A stretch of 64,000 nucleotides of DNA from assembly GCF_000720255.1 (NCBI RefSeq), contig NZ_JOJE01000010.1, positions 109,859 to 173,858 on the forward strand, read 5' to 3'. Below the pieces are notes generated by a model. That model was not told the DNA's origin, did not search any database, and worked only from the letters and a program-made list of their open reading frames with translations. The stretch is from Streptomyces griseus subsp. griseus (GTDB taxonomy: Bacteria > Actinomycetota > Actinomycetes > Streptomycetales > Streptomycetaceae). The position numbers and the translations under genes are program-made. Positions 16,661 to 24,272 of the stretch are shown here, piece by piece; within the stretch, counting starts at the first letter, position 1; each line of letters begins with the position of its first letter.

Positions 16661-17068
16661 TCAGTCGCGCCGCACGACGCACAGGGCCCAGATGACGAAC
16701 CCGTACAGGGCGATCAGCGTGATCGACCACACGGGGTAGTACGGGATGGACAGGAAGTTGGCGATGATCAGGAGCGCGGCGATGCCGACGCCGAGGACCC
16801 TGGCCCAGGTGGCCACCGCGAAGAGCCCGAAGCTCACGACCATCGCGATGACGCCGAGGACCAGCTGGATCCAGCCCCAGCTCGTGAGGTCGAACTTGAA
16901 GACGTAGTTGGGGGTGGACACGAAGACGTCGTCATTGGCGATCGCCATGATGCCGCGGAAGAGATCGAGGACACCGGCGACGAACAGCATGATGGCGGCG
17001 AACATCGTGAGACCGGTGGCGCCGGCCGGGGAACCTGTCCGGTGGTGAGGTGTGGCGGTGGTTGCCAT
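16661..17068 (-). CDS. DUF7144-type four-helix membrane protein
   Basis: 135 residues starting at the ATG complement of 17066-17068, preceded by GGAG. An earlier start is open but would add composition-poor residues. Four hydrophobic helices follow a short polar N-terminus (TTATPHHRTGSP), and the protein ends in CVVRRD. This matches small actinobacterial membrane proteins of the DUF7144 type, whose role is unknown. It is the last of three minus-strand genes and precedes a strong hairpin. Confidence 0.7.
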   Translation of the reverse strand: MATTATPHHRTGSPAGATGLTMFAAIMLFVAGVLDLFRGIMAIANDDVFVSTPNYVFKFDLTSWGWIQLVLGVIAMVVSFGLFAVATWARVLGVGIAALLIIANFLSIPYYPVWSITLIALYGFVIWALCVVRRD

Positions 17069-17102
17069 GAAGGGATCTCCGTTCCTGTGGGGCCATGGAT
17101 CT

Positions 17103-17417
17103 TCAGCCCAGAAGCCTGTGTTTCTGCTCCTCGAACTCGGCCTCGGTGATGACGCCTTGCGCCTTGAGTTCACCCAGCTGCTTGAGCCGGTCGATCGTGC
17201 TGCCCATGTCGGATGCCGGAGCGGCGGCCGGCTCGGCGGCCTGCGGCGGCTGTGCCGAGGGGGCGTACCGGGCGTACCGCGGCTCGGGTTCCTGGTACGC
17301 GTACCCCTGCTGGGCGGCCCAGCGTCCCCGCTGGCGGCGCGTCACACGGTTGGACACCGCGGTCGCCGTACCGGCGACGACGGCCGTGCGTGCCACACCG
17401 CGAAGGAGTCCTGGCAT
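17103..17417 (-). CDS. SHOCT-domain protein
   Basis: 104 residues. An N-terminal hydrophobic patch (residues 5-20) is followed by a basic stretch, a Pro/Ala-rich linker, and a C-terminal SHOCT domain (about 72-104: TIDRLKQLGELKAQGVIT, ending EEQKHRLLG). SHOCT is a short C-terminal helix pair found in many membrane-linked or oligomeric proteins. It lies in a three-gene run with small gaps, so it is probably cotranscribed with DUF6325 and DUF7144. The function is unknown. Confidence 0.75.
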   Translation of the reverse strand: MPGLLRGVARTAVVAGTATAVSNRVTRRQRGRWAAQQGYAYQEPEPRYARYAPSAQPPQAAEPAAAPASDMGSTIDRLKQLGELKAQGVITEAEFEEQKHRLLG

Positions 17418-17442
17418 GGCGGGTCCCTTTCTCTTGCCCTGG

Positions 17443-17886
17443 TCAGGAGGCGGCCTCCGCCGCTTCCAGCGAGGCGATGACCGCTTGTACCGGAAGTCGT
17501 CCCGAGGCCACCAGCTCGGCCCCGCCGCGGCGCAGCGCGGCGGCGAAGGGAGCGGCCCACACGTTCTCGTAGATCAGGAGACCGGCGGAGTTGCCGGGTT
17601 CCACGGCGGCGGCCGCCTCTTCCAGGTCGTCCTGGCCGAGCAGGCCGGAGTGGACACCCTCGAAGACCGCGAGATCCAGGTTGCCGTCACCGGTGAGGTC
17701 GGCGATCTCCAGCGCGACCACCGAGCCGTCCTCTTCCTTCCTGATGAACACCAGGTCGAGGATCCGGATGAGGCCGCGGTCCACGAGATCGACCAGCAGC
17801 GGGAAGCCCTCGCCTGTCATTCGGTTGCCGTGAAACTCCACCACGATGTAGTCGATGGGTCCCATCTCGTCGCTCTGCCCGCTCAC
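17443..17886 (-). CDS. DUF6325 family protein
   Basis: 147 residues from a GTG start (complement of 17884-17886) with AAGGGGTGA upstream. It opens with IDYIVVEFHGNRMTGEG, followed by alternating strand and helix (DLVDRGLIRILDLVFIRK and EIADLTGDGNLDL) and a helical tail rich in Ala/Glu. This pattern is that of the soluble DUF1269/DUF6325 proteins, often found beside SHOCT proteins in actinobacterial stress gene groups. It is the first gene of the minus-strand trio and divergent from the DUF2252 gene. The molecular function is unknown. Confidence 0.72.
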   Translation of the reverse strand: MSGQSDEMGPIDYIVVEFHGNRMTGEGFPLLVDLVDRGLIRILDLVFIRKEEDGSVVALEIADLTGDGNLDLAVFEGVHSGLLGQDDLEEAAAAVEPGNSAGLLIYENVWAAPFAAALRRGGAELVASGRLPVQAVIASLEAAEAAS

Positions 17887-18018
17887 GACTCACCCCTTGT
17901 GCTCGTGGGTCCCTTGCAAACCATTGCATCACCGGACCCGGACGGCCGCACCCGGACCCTGATCGCACCGGGTAGCCGGGCGAATCCGTCGGACCTACCC
18001 TGAAAAACAGGGCTGTGC

Positions 18019-18078
18019 CGCCCGCCGAATTCCGGCGCGCGCCATGTCGCCCGCCGGAATTCCGGCGCGTCGAATTCG
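18019..18078 (+). promoter_or_regulatory. Three GAATTC-centred palindromes upstream of the DUF2252 gene
   Basis: A 21/22-base direct repeat (18019-18039 and 18048-18069) contains palindromic cores. The second includes the perfect 16-base palindrome CGCCGGAATTCCGGCG (18052-18067); a third, shorter one (CGAATTCG) is at 18071-18078. The GAATTC centres start at 18027, 18057 and 18072, spaced 30 and 15 bases. They lie 25-85 bases before the ATG at 18103, a likely regulatory array. Confidence 0.45.
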
Positions 18079-18102
18079 GCGACCACACGAGGAGCGTCCT
18101 CG

Positions 18103-19542
18103 ATGAGCGATTCCATTTCCGCCGGCAGTACCGACAGTCCCACCGGCTACGACATGGGGCACCGCACCCCCGAAGAGCGCGCCGCCTTCGGCAAGGCCGC
18201 CCGGTCCAGGGCCCCACGGTCCTCGCACGCCGAGTACACCCCGCCGCCGAAGCGCACCGATCCGGTGGACGTCATCGAGGCACAGTCGGCGAAGCGGGTG
18301 CAGGAACTCGTACCGATCCGCTACGGCAGGATGCGCGAATCGCCGTTCCGCTTCTATCGCGGCGCCGCCGCCATCATGGCCGCGGACCTCGCCGACACTC
18401 CCCGCAGTGGAATCCGGGCGCAGTTGTGCGGTGACGCCCATATGCTGAACTTCCGTCTGCTGGCCTCCCCGGAGCGCCGGTTGATGTTCGACATCAACGA
18501 CTTCGACGAGACGCTGCCCGGCCCCTGGGAATGGGACGTCAAGCGGCTGTCGGCGAGTCTGGTCATCGCGGGCCGGGCCAATGGATTCAGTGCCAAGCAG
18601 CGGGCGTCGGTGGTGCGGAGGGCCGTGCGGTCCTATCGCGAGCGGATGCGGAATTTCGCCGCGCGGGGAAATCTCGCCGTCTGGTACACGCACTTCGACG
18701 CGGACGAGTTGCAGAAGCAGTTCGCGCCGACGATCAGCAAGGAGGACCGGGACCGCTGGGAGCAGGCCAGGGAGCGGGCCCGCTCGCACGACACCCTCCA
18801 GGCCTTCGACAAGCTCACCCAAGTCGTCGGCGGACAGCGCCTGATCGCTTCCGATCCGCCGCTCCTCGTACGGCTCGCGGACCTGGTGCCCTACGCGGAA
18901 CGCGGCGCGCTGGAGAAGGAGATCAGCCGGCTGATCGAGCGGTACGGCCAGACCGTGCAGTCCGACCGGCGCTTCCTGCTGGAGAGCTACCGCGTCGCCG
19001 ACGTGGCCCGCAAGGTCGTCGGGGTGGGCAGTGTGGGGACCCGCTGCTGGATCGTGCTGCTGCTGGGCAGGGACGACGAGGACCCGCTCTTCCTCCAGGC
19101 CAAGGAGGCCGACGAGTCGGTGCTGGCGCCCTACGTCGGCGCGAGCACCTTCCCCACCCAGGGCGAGCGTGTCGTCGCGGGCCAGCGGCTGATGCAGGCC
19201 ACCAGCGACATCTTCCTCGGCTGGGAACGCGTCGACGGCATCGACGGCCGGCGCCGGGACTTCTACGTACGTCAGCTGCGGGACTGGAAGGGCATCGCGG
19301 TGACCGAGAACATGTCACCGAAGCGGATGGCGCTCTTCGCCGAGCTGTGCGGCGCCACCCTGGCCCGCGCCCACGCCCGGTCCGGCGACCGCATCGCGAT
19401 CGCGGCCTACCTGGGCAGCGGCGATGTCTTCGACCGCGCGCTGGCGACCTTCGCCGAGCTGTACGCCGACCAGAACGAGCAGGATCACCAGGCTCTCGTC
19501 GACGCGATCGACACGGGCCGGGTCCAGGCGGAGATGGCTTGA
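18103..19542 (+). CDS. DUF2252 family protein (kinase-like fold)
   Basis: 479 residues. The ATG follows CGAGGAGCG, a good ribosome site. It has the family landmarks: FYRGAAAIMAADL (about residue 84), CGDAHMLNF (108), FDINDFDET (128) and WEWDVKRLSASL. These resemble the catalytic and metal-binding loops of aminoglycoside phosphotransferase/HipA-like kinases, and DUF2252 proteins are thought to be kinase-like, but no substrate is known. The last third contains IFLGWERVDGIDGRRRDFYVRQL. It is divergent from the DUF6325 trio and downstream of a palindrome array, suggesting shared stress-linked control. Confidence 0.85.
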   Translation: MSDSISAGSTDSPTGYDMGHRTPEERAAFGKAARSRAPRSSHAEYTPPPKRTDPVDVIEAQSAKRVQELVPIRYGRMRESPFRFYRGAAAIMAADLADTPRSGIRAQLCGDAHMLNFRLLASPERRLMFDINDFDETLPGPWEWDVKRLSASLVIAGRANGFSAKQRASVVRRAVRSYRERMRNFAARGNLAVWYTHFDADELQKQFAPTISKEDRDRWEQARERARSHDTLQAFDKLTQVVGGQRLIASDPPLLVRLADLVPYAERGALEKEISRLIERYGQTVQSDRRFLLESYRVADVARKVVGVGSVGTRCWIVLLLGRDDEDPLFLQAKEADESVLAPYVGASTFPTQGERVVAGQRLMQATSDIFLGWERVDGIDGRRRDFYVRQLRDWKGIAVTENMSPKRMALFAELCGATLARAHARSGDRIAIAAYLGSGDVFDRALATFAELYADQNEQDHQALVDAIDTGRVQAEMA

Positions 19543-19554
19543 GGGGGCCGGAGG

Positions 19555-19592
19555 CCAGGAGCCGGAGACCAGGAGCCGGAGACCAGGAGCCA
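19555..19592. repeat. 14-base tandem repeat between two convergent genes
   Basis: CCAGGAGCCGGAGA occurs at 19555-19568 and 19569-19582, with a partial third copy to 19592. It sits in the 59-base gap between the DUF2252 and STAS stops, where a terminator would be expected. Confidence 0.7.
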
Positions 19593-19601
19593 GGGGCCGG
19601 G

Positions 19602-19940
19602 CTACTCCTCGACCGTGGCCACCGCGTCGACACCGGAGCGGCGCAGGGTCCGCTGTACGTCACGGCGGGCGCCGCGGACCGTGAGGGCGGCCGGTTCCGG
19701 TGCTCGGGTCGCCGCGCGGAGCAGGGCGTAGGCGCAGGCGAGGTCCAGCCTCACCAAACCGCTCATGTCCAGCACCCACGTGCCGGCCCGCCGCAGACGC
19801 CGGTCGAGGAGCAGCGCTTCCAGCTCGCGCAGCGCCTGTGTGTCGAGGTCACCGGTGAAGGCCAGAACGGCGTGTTCCCCGTCTGCCTCGGCGATCCGCA
19901 CGGTCCCCGACCGGGGCGGCACGGGGTGTTCGTCTGCCAT
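19602..19940 (-). CDS. STAS-domain protein, anti-sigma antagonist-like without the phosphorylatable serine
   Basis: 112 residues from the ATG complement at 19940, chosen because GAGGAGG precedes it; a start 13 codons earlier lacks this. The fold runs AVLAFTGDLDTQALRELEALL, then WVLDMSGLVRLDLACAYALL, as in anti-sigma factor antagonists of the SpoIIAA/RsbV type. At the position where these have D-S/T-S-G, with the serine phosphorylated by the partner kinase, this protein reads DLAC. The usual phospho-switch therefore seems absent. No anti-sigma kinase gene is adjacent. Confidence 0.7.
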   Translation of the reverse strand: MADEHPVPPRSGTVRIAEADGEHAVLAFTGDLDTQALRELEALLLDRRLRRAGTWVLDMSGLVRLDLACAYALLRAATRAPEPAALTVRGARRDVQRTLRRSGVDAVATVEE

Positions 19941-20043
19941 GGCGACCTCCTCGGCGGCCAGTGCACGGTGTACGTCCATTCTCTACGCCCGGACGCCCCG
20001 GCGCGACGGCCACCGGCCGGGCCCTGAACCTCCGAGAGCGCCC

Positions 20044-21489
20044 TTACGCGACGCGGTGCGGGTCCTCCGCCGACCCCCCGCCGACCGTGAAGCCGATCAC
20101 CGACCCGCCCCCGTCCCGCCGGAAGGCGAACGGTGCTCCGCCGTGGGCGAGGGCCACCTCCCGCACGATGGACAGGCCGAGCCCGGAGCCGGGCAGGGAG
20201 CGGGCGTCGGCGGCGCGGTAGAAGCGGTCGAAGACGCGGTCCAGGTCGGTCTCCTCTATGCCGGGCCCCCGGTCGAGGACCTCGACGCGGACCGCCCCGC
20301 GACCGGAGAGGGCGACCCCCGTCACCACGATCTCGATGGGCAGGCCGCCCTCCCGGTCGAACTTCGCCGCGTTCTCCACCAGGTTCGACACCGCCCGCGT
20401 CAGCATGGCGGGCCGTCCTTCCGTCGTCGTGTCGCCGCTGGTGCGGAGCATGATCTCCCGTCCCGTGCGGCGGCGGGCGAGCCCCAGGACGTCCTCGGCG
20501 ATGTCGGCGAGGTCGACCCGCTGCGACGGCTCCGTGTCGGACTGCCCGGCCGCGAGGTCGACGAGCTCGTTGACGAGGTCGGTCAGTTCGCGGGCCTCCT
20601 GGGTGAGGTCGGCGACCAGGTCCTCACGGGTGGCCGGGGGCAGCTCGTCGATGCGGCGCAGCAGCGAGATGTTGGTCCGCAGCGAGGTCAGCGGCGTGCG
20701 CAGCTCGTGCCCCGCGTCCTGCACGAGCCGGCGCTGGTCCTCCTCCGACTGGGCGAGGCGGCCGAGCATGTGGTCGAAGGCGCGGCCGAGGCGGCCCACC
20801 TCGTCGTAGCCGGTGACGGGGACCTGGATGCCGAGCCGGCGGGTGCGGGCGACGTCCTCGGCGGCCGAGGCGAGGATGATCAGTCGCCGGGTGATGCGGC
20901 GCGCGAGCCACCAGCCGACCAGGCCCGCCCCGATCACGACGGCGATCATCAGCACCAGGGTGCGCTGCTGGAGCGCCCGCAGCAAGTCCTCGGTGTCGCT
21001 GAACTCCTGCGCGACCTGCACGGCGCCCCGGCCCCCGCCGAGCGAGACGGTCGCGACGCGGTAGACGTCGCTGCCGACGTCGACGTCCTTGTGCCGGGCG
21101 AGCCGCCCGGCGTTCGGGTCGGTCGCGATCCGCCGGTCGTCCACCGTGACGGGCAGCCCGGGTCTGCCCGGGTCGACGACCCCGCCGTCGGGGCCCAGCA
21201 CCTGTACATCGGTGCGGGCCGGGCGGACGAGGTCGTGGCCCGGCGCGGAGGAGGAGAAGTCGTCGGGGCCCATCCGGTGCTGGCGCACCTCGTCCCGCAG
21301 GTCCTGCACGACCTCGTCGAAGACCGACTGCTGGTCCACGCGCACGAGCCGGGCGGCCGCGCTGTAGGACAGGATGCCGACGACGATGGTGACGGCGGCG
21401 GTGACGGCCGCGAAGGACACGGCGAAGGTGGTGCGCAGGGAGACGAGGTGGGCCCGCCGGGTCGCCGACAGCCGCCCGAGGCGGCCCAC
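20044..21489 (-). CDS. Sensor histidine kinase, OmpR-partner type
   Basis: 481 residues, GTG start. It has an N-terminal transmembrane helix (about 20-42), an extracytoplasmic sensor region (43-175), a second helix (177-197), a HAMP linker, a HisKA domain with the phospho-accepting H261 in DAGHELRTPL, and a HATPase domain with N (NLVENAAKF), G1 (DRGPGI) and G2 (GSGLGLSI) boxes. All catalytic boxes are intact. It follows the response regulator with no gap: the regulator's TGA is directly followed by this GTG, with the ribosome site inside the regulator's end. The architecture resembles MprB/CseC; the signal is unknown. Confidence 0.92.
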   Translation of the reverse strand: MGRLGRLSATRRAHLVSLRTTFAVSFAAVTAAVTIVVGILSYSAAARLVRVDQQSVFDEVVQDLRDEVRQHRMGPDDFSSSAPGHDLVRPARTDVQVLGPDGGVVDPGRPGLPVTVDDRRIATDPNAGRLARHKDVDVGSDVYRVATVSLGGGRGAVQVAQEFSDTEDLLRALQQRTLVLMIAVVIGAGLVGWWLARRITRRLIILASAAEDVARTRRLGIQVPVTGYDEVGRLGRAFDHMLGRLAQSEEDQRRLVQDAGHELRTPLTSLRTNISLLRRIDELPPATREDLVADLTQEARELTDLVNELVDLAAGQSDTEPSQRVDLADIAEDVLGLARRRTGREIMLRTSGDTTTEGRPAMLTRAVSNLVENAAKFDREGGLPIEIVVTGVALSGRGAVRVEVLDRGPGIEETDLDRVFDRFYRAADARSLPGSGLGLSIVREVALAHGGAPFAFRRDGGGSVIGFTVGGGSAEDPHRVA

Positions 21490-22245
21490 TCAGTCCTCCC
21501 GCAGCACGTAACCCACGCCCCGCACGGTGTGGATCAGCTGCGGCGCGCCGGGCTGGTCGAGCTTGCGGCGCAGGTAGCCGACGTACACGGCGAGGTTCTT
21601 GGAGCCGGGGCCGAAGTCGTAGCCCCAGATGCGGTCGTAGATGGTGGAGTGGTCGAGGACGATGCCCGCGTTGCGGACCAGCAGCTCCAGGAGTTCGAAC
21701 TCGGTGCGGGTCAGCTCCAGCTCACGGCCGCTCCGCCAGGCCCGCCGTGCCTGCGGGTCCATGCGCAGCCCGGCGGCCTCGATGTGGCGGCCGGCCGGAA
21801 GGGACTCCCGTCGCGTCTCGGGTGCGACGGCCTCGCTGCCGGCGCCGGCGGCGACGGCCGTACCGGCGGTGCCGACGGGGCTCGTGCGGCGCAGCAGGGC
21901 GCGCAGGCGGGCGAAGACCTCCTCGACGTCGAACGGCTTGACGACGTAGTCGTCGGCGCCCGCGTCCAGTCCCGCGATCCGGTCCGCGGTCTCCACCAGC
22001 GCCGTGAGCATGAGGATCGGCGTGCGGTCGCCCTCGGCGCGCAGGACCCGGCAGACCTGCAGGCCGTCGATGCCGGGCATCATCACGTCGAGGACGAGCA
22101 CGTCGGGCGGGCTCTTGTGGGCGTGCGCCAGCGCCTCCACGCCGTCGGCGACCGCGGTGACCCGGTAGCCCTCCAGCGTCAGGGCACGCTCCAGGGCGTG
22201 ACGGATGGCGCGGTCGTCTTCGGCGAGGAGCACTGTCTGGGGCAC
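21490..22245 (-). CDS. OmpR/PhoB-family response regulator
   Basis: 251 residues from a GTG. The receiver domain has the acidic pocket EDD (residues 9-11), phosphorylation site D53 in VLVLDVMMPG and the lysine in VVKPF. A linker rich in Ala/Gly/Val (about 125-145) leads to a winged-helix DNA-binding domain (ELTRTEFELLELL, and YVGYLRRKLD). It is expected to be phosphorylated by the kinase immediately downstream and to act as a transcription factor. The pair forms an operon; no obvious target gene adjoins it. Confidence 0.93.
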   Translation of the reverse strand: MPQTVLLAEDDRAIRHALERALTLEGYRVTAVADGVEALAHAHKSPPDVLVLDVMMPGIDGLQVCRVLRAEGDRTPILMLTALVETADRIAGLDAGADDYVVKPFDVEEVFARLRALLRRTSPVGTAGTAVAAGAGSEAVAPETRRESLPAGRHIEAAGLRMDPQARRAWRSGRELELTRTEFELLELLVRNAGIVLDHSTIYDRIWGYDFGPGSKNLAVYVGYLRRKLDQPGAPQLIHTVRGVGYVLRED

Positions 22246-22360
22246 GCCCCCAGTGTGCCCCGGCTCGCGGTGCTGCGGCCGGGGTGAGTGGGACAGCGAC
22301 CACCCTTTTTACCGGCCTCTCACCGTCCGCGACCCAACCCGGACCCGCTGTCCGGCCGTC

Positions 22361-22464
22361 GTCTCACCCCGTGGGCCGCCGCGTCGCGAGCTGCCCGTCT
22401 CACCCGTGGGCCGCCGCGCCGCGAGCCGCCCGTCTCACCCCGTGGGCCGCAGCGCCGCGAGCTG
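22361..22464. repeat. Three tandem copies of a 35/36-base unit, the last forming the end of the FMN reductase gene
   Basis: Units at 22361-22396, 22397-22431 and 22432-22464 share GTCTCACCCCGTGGGCCG and the following 17 bases, with few differences. The third unit contains the stop codon (complement of 22435-22437) and last ten codons of the FMN reductase gene. The other two are extra copies of that gene's 3' end. Confidence 0.8.
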
Positions 22465-23076
22465 TTCGGCGAACGGCACGACCTCCAGGTGTGCGTCGCC
22501 CTCGGTGGCCGTCGCGGTGGCCGTCGGGCGCTCCGCCTGCGCGGTGGGGCCGCCCCCGCGCGCCGACAGCCCCGCCATCAGCGCGGCCAGCTCCCCCGCC
22601 GCCCGCTCGATCCGCTCGGGCAGCCCCTCGGCACCCCAGTCCTCCGAGGCGGCGTACACCGCGGTGGGTACGACGACGGCCCGCAGGTAGGAGAAGAGCG
22701 GTCGCAGGGCGTGCTCCAGGACGAGGGAGTGCCGGGCGCTGCCGCCGGTCGCGGCGATCAGCACCGGCTTCCCGCTGAGCGCGTCCGGGTCGATCACGTC
22801 GAAGAACGACTTGAACAGCCCGCTGTACGACGCCGAGAACACCGGGGTGACCACGATGAGACCGTCGGCCGAGGTCACGGCGTCGAGAGCGGCGCTCAGA
22901 CCGCGCCCGGGGAAGCCGTTGGTGAAGTTGTGCGCGATCTCCACGGCGAGGTCGCGCAACTCGACGACCTGGATCTCCGCCGAGGTCCGCCCGGCGGTCG
23001 CCGTGGCCAGCCGGTCGGCGAGCAGCCGGGTGGAGGACGGGACGCTCAGTCCCGCCGAGACGACGACGAGCCTCAT
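22435..23076 (-). CDS. NADPH-dependent FMN reductase (CE1759-type)
   Basis: 213 residues. The N-terminus MRLVVVSAGLSVPSSTRLLA has the flavodoxin-like phosphate-binding loop. LIVVTPVFSASYSGLFKSF is the second conserved flavin loop, and VLIAATGGSARHSL the third. It would supply reduced FMN to the luciferase-like monooxygenase encoded immediately upstream, whose stop it overlaps by four bases (ATGA). This coupled pair is known from Corynebacterium as CE1759/CE1758. The C-terminus lies in a tandem repeat. Confidence 0.85.
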   Translation of the reverse strand: MRLVVVSAGLSVPSSTRLLADRLATATAGRTSAEIQVVELRDLAVEIAHNFTNGFPGRGLSAALDAVTSADGLIVVTPVFSASYSGLFKSFFDVIDPDALSGKPVLIAATGGSARHSLVLEHALRPLFSYLRAVVVPTAVYAASEDWGAEGLPERIERAAGELAALMAGLSARGGGPTAQAERPTATATATEGDAHLEVVPFAEQLAALRPTG

Positions 23077-24161
23077 GCGACGGTCTCCTTCCGCGCCTGG
23101 GTGAGCAGCGACTGGTGGGTGGGGGCCTCCGGCACGTCCGCCGGGCGGCCCTTGGCGAACTCCTCGCGCAGCACCGGTACGACCTCCTCGCCGAGCATGT
23201 CGAGCTGCTCCAGGACGGTCTTCAGCGGCAGCCCGGCGTGGTCGACGAGGAACAGCTGGCGCTGGTAGTCACCGGCGTACTCGCGGAAGGCCAGCGTCTT
23301 CTCGATGACCTGCTGCGGGGAGCCGACGGTCAGCGGGGTCTGGTCGGTGAAGTCCTCCAGGGAGGGCCCGTGCCCGTAGACCGGCGCGACGTCGAAGTAC
23401 GGCCGGAACTCGCGGACGGCGTCCTGGGAGTTCTTGCGCATGAACACCTGGCCGCCCAGGCCGACGATGGCCTGCTCGGCCGTGCCGTGGCCGTAGTGGG
23501 CGTACCGGCTCCGGTACAGCTCGACCATCCGCTTGGTGTGGTCGGCCGGCCAGAAGATGTTGTTGTGGAAGAAGCCGTCGCCGTAGTACGCGGCCTGCTC
23601 GGCGATCTCCGGGGAGCGGATGGAGCCGTGCCAGACGAACGGCGGCACGCCGTCCAGCGGCCGGGGCGTGGAGGTGAAGCCCTGGAGCGCGGTGCGGAAC
23701 TTCCCCTCCCAGTCCACGACGTCCTCGCGCCACAGCCGGTGCAGCAGGGCGTAGTTCTCGATGGCGAGGTTGATGCCCTGCCGGATGTCCTGCCCGAACC
23801 AGGGGTAGACCGGGCCGGTGTTGCCGCGGCCCATCATGAGGTCCACGCGCCCGTCGGCCAGGTGCTGGAGCATCGCGAAGTCCTCGGCGATCTTCACCGG
23901 GTCGTTGGTGGTGATCAGGGTGGTGGAGGTGGAGAGGATCAGCTTCTCCGTCCGCGCCGCGATGTAGCCGAGCATGGTCGTCGGTGACGACGGCACGAAC
24001 GGCGGGTTGTGGTGCTCGCCGGTGGCGAAGACGTCGAGGCCGACCTCCTCGGCCTTCAGCGCGATGGCGACCATGGCCTTGATGCGCTCGCGCTCGCTCG
24101 GCGTACGACCCGTGGTGGGGTCCGGCGTGACGTCGCCGACGCTGAAGATCCCGAACTGCAT
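23073..24161 (-). CDS. FMN-dependent luciferase-like monooxygenase (CE1758-type)
   Basis: 362 residues with the bacterial luciferase TIM-barrel pattern: MQFGIFSVGD, DVFATGEHHNPPF (the conserved EHH), LILSTSTTLITTNDP, and RVDLMMGRGNTGPVYPWFG. It oxidises an unknown substrate using reduced flavin from the coupled reductase gene. Start ATG at 24161 has GGGAGG upstream, and a promoter with a palindromic operator follows closely. The substrate cannot be deduced. The neighbouring divergent efflux pump suggests a detoxification or stress role. Confidence 0.88.
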   Translation of the reverse strand: MQFGIFSVGDVTPDPTTGRTPSERERIKAMVAIALKAEEVGLDVFATGEHHNPPFVPSSPTTMLGYIAARTEKLILSTSTTLITTNDPVKIAEDFAMLQHLADGRVDLMMGRGNTGPVYPWFGQDIRQGINLAIENYALLHRLWREDVVDWEGKFRTALQGFTSTPRPLDGVPPFVWHGSIRSPEIAEQAAYYGDGFFHNNIFWPADHTKRMVELYRSRYAHYGHGTAEQAIVGLGGQVFMRKNSQDAVREFRPYFDVAPVYGHGPSLEDFTDQTPLTVGSPQQVIEKTLAFREYAGDYQRQLFLVDHAGLPLKTVLEQLDMLGEEVVPVLREEFAKGRPADVPEAPTHQSLLTQARKETVA

Positions 24162-24184
24162 GGTCGCTCAACCTCCCAAAGTTG

Positions 24185-24201
24185 TTGACCGTTCAACTAT
24201 A
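24185..24201 (-). promoter_or_regulatory. Promoter -10 and palindromic operator of the monooxygenase-reductase pair
   Basis: On the minus strand TATAGT (24201-24196) is followed at once by TTGAACGGTCAA (24196-24185), whose outer TTGA/TCAA arms are inverted repeats. The palindrome covers the expected transcription start, so a repressor bound there would block it. Confidence 0.5.
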
Positions 24202-24235
24202 CCGCTGAACGACCGCCCCTCTCCACTTATTCCGG

Positions 24236-24265
24236 TTGACCCGCCCCGCCTTCCTCAATCATATT
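24236..24265 (+). promoter_or_regulatory. Promoter of the MFS gene, probably giving a leaderless mRNA
   Basis: TTGACC (24236-24241) and CATATT (24260-24265) are 18 bases apart. The expected start of transcription coincides with the GTG start at 24273, and no ribosome site is visible before that codon. Confidence 0.4.
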
Positions 24266-24272
24266 TACCTGC

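Noticed and set aside
22361..22464. Tandem repeats as a possible CRISPR array
   Set aside because: Copies are directly adjacent without spacers and include a gene end; no cas genes are present.
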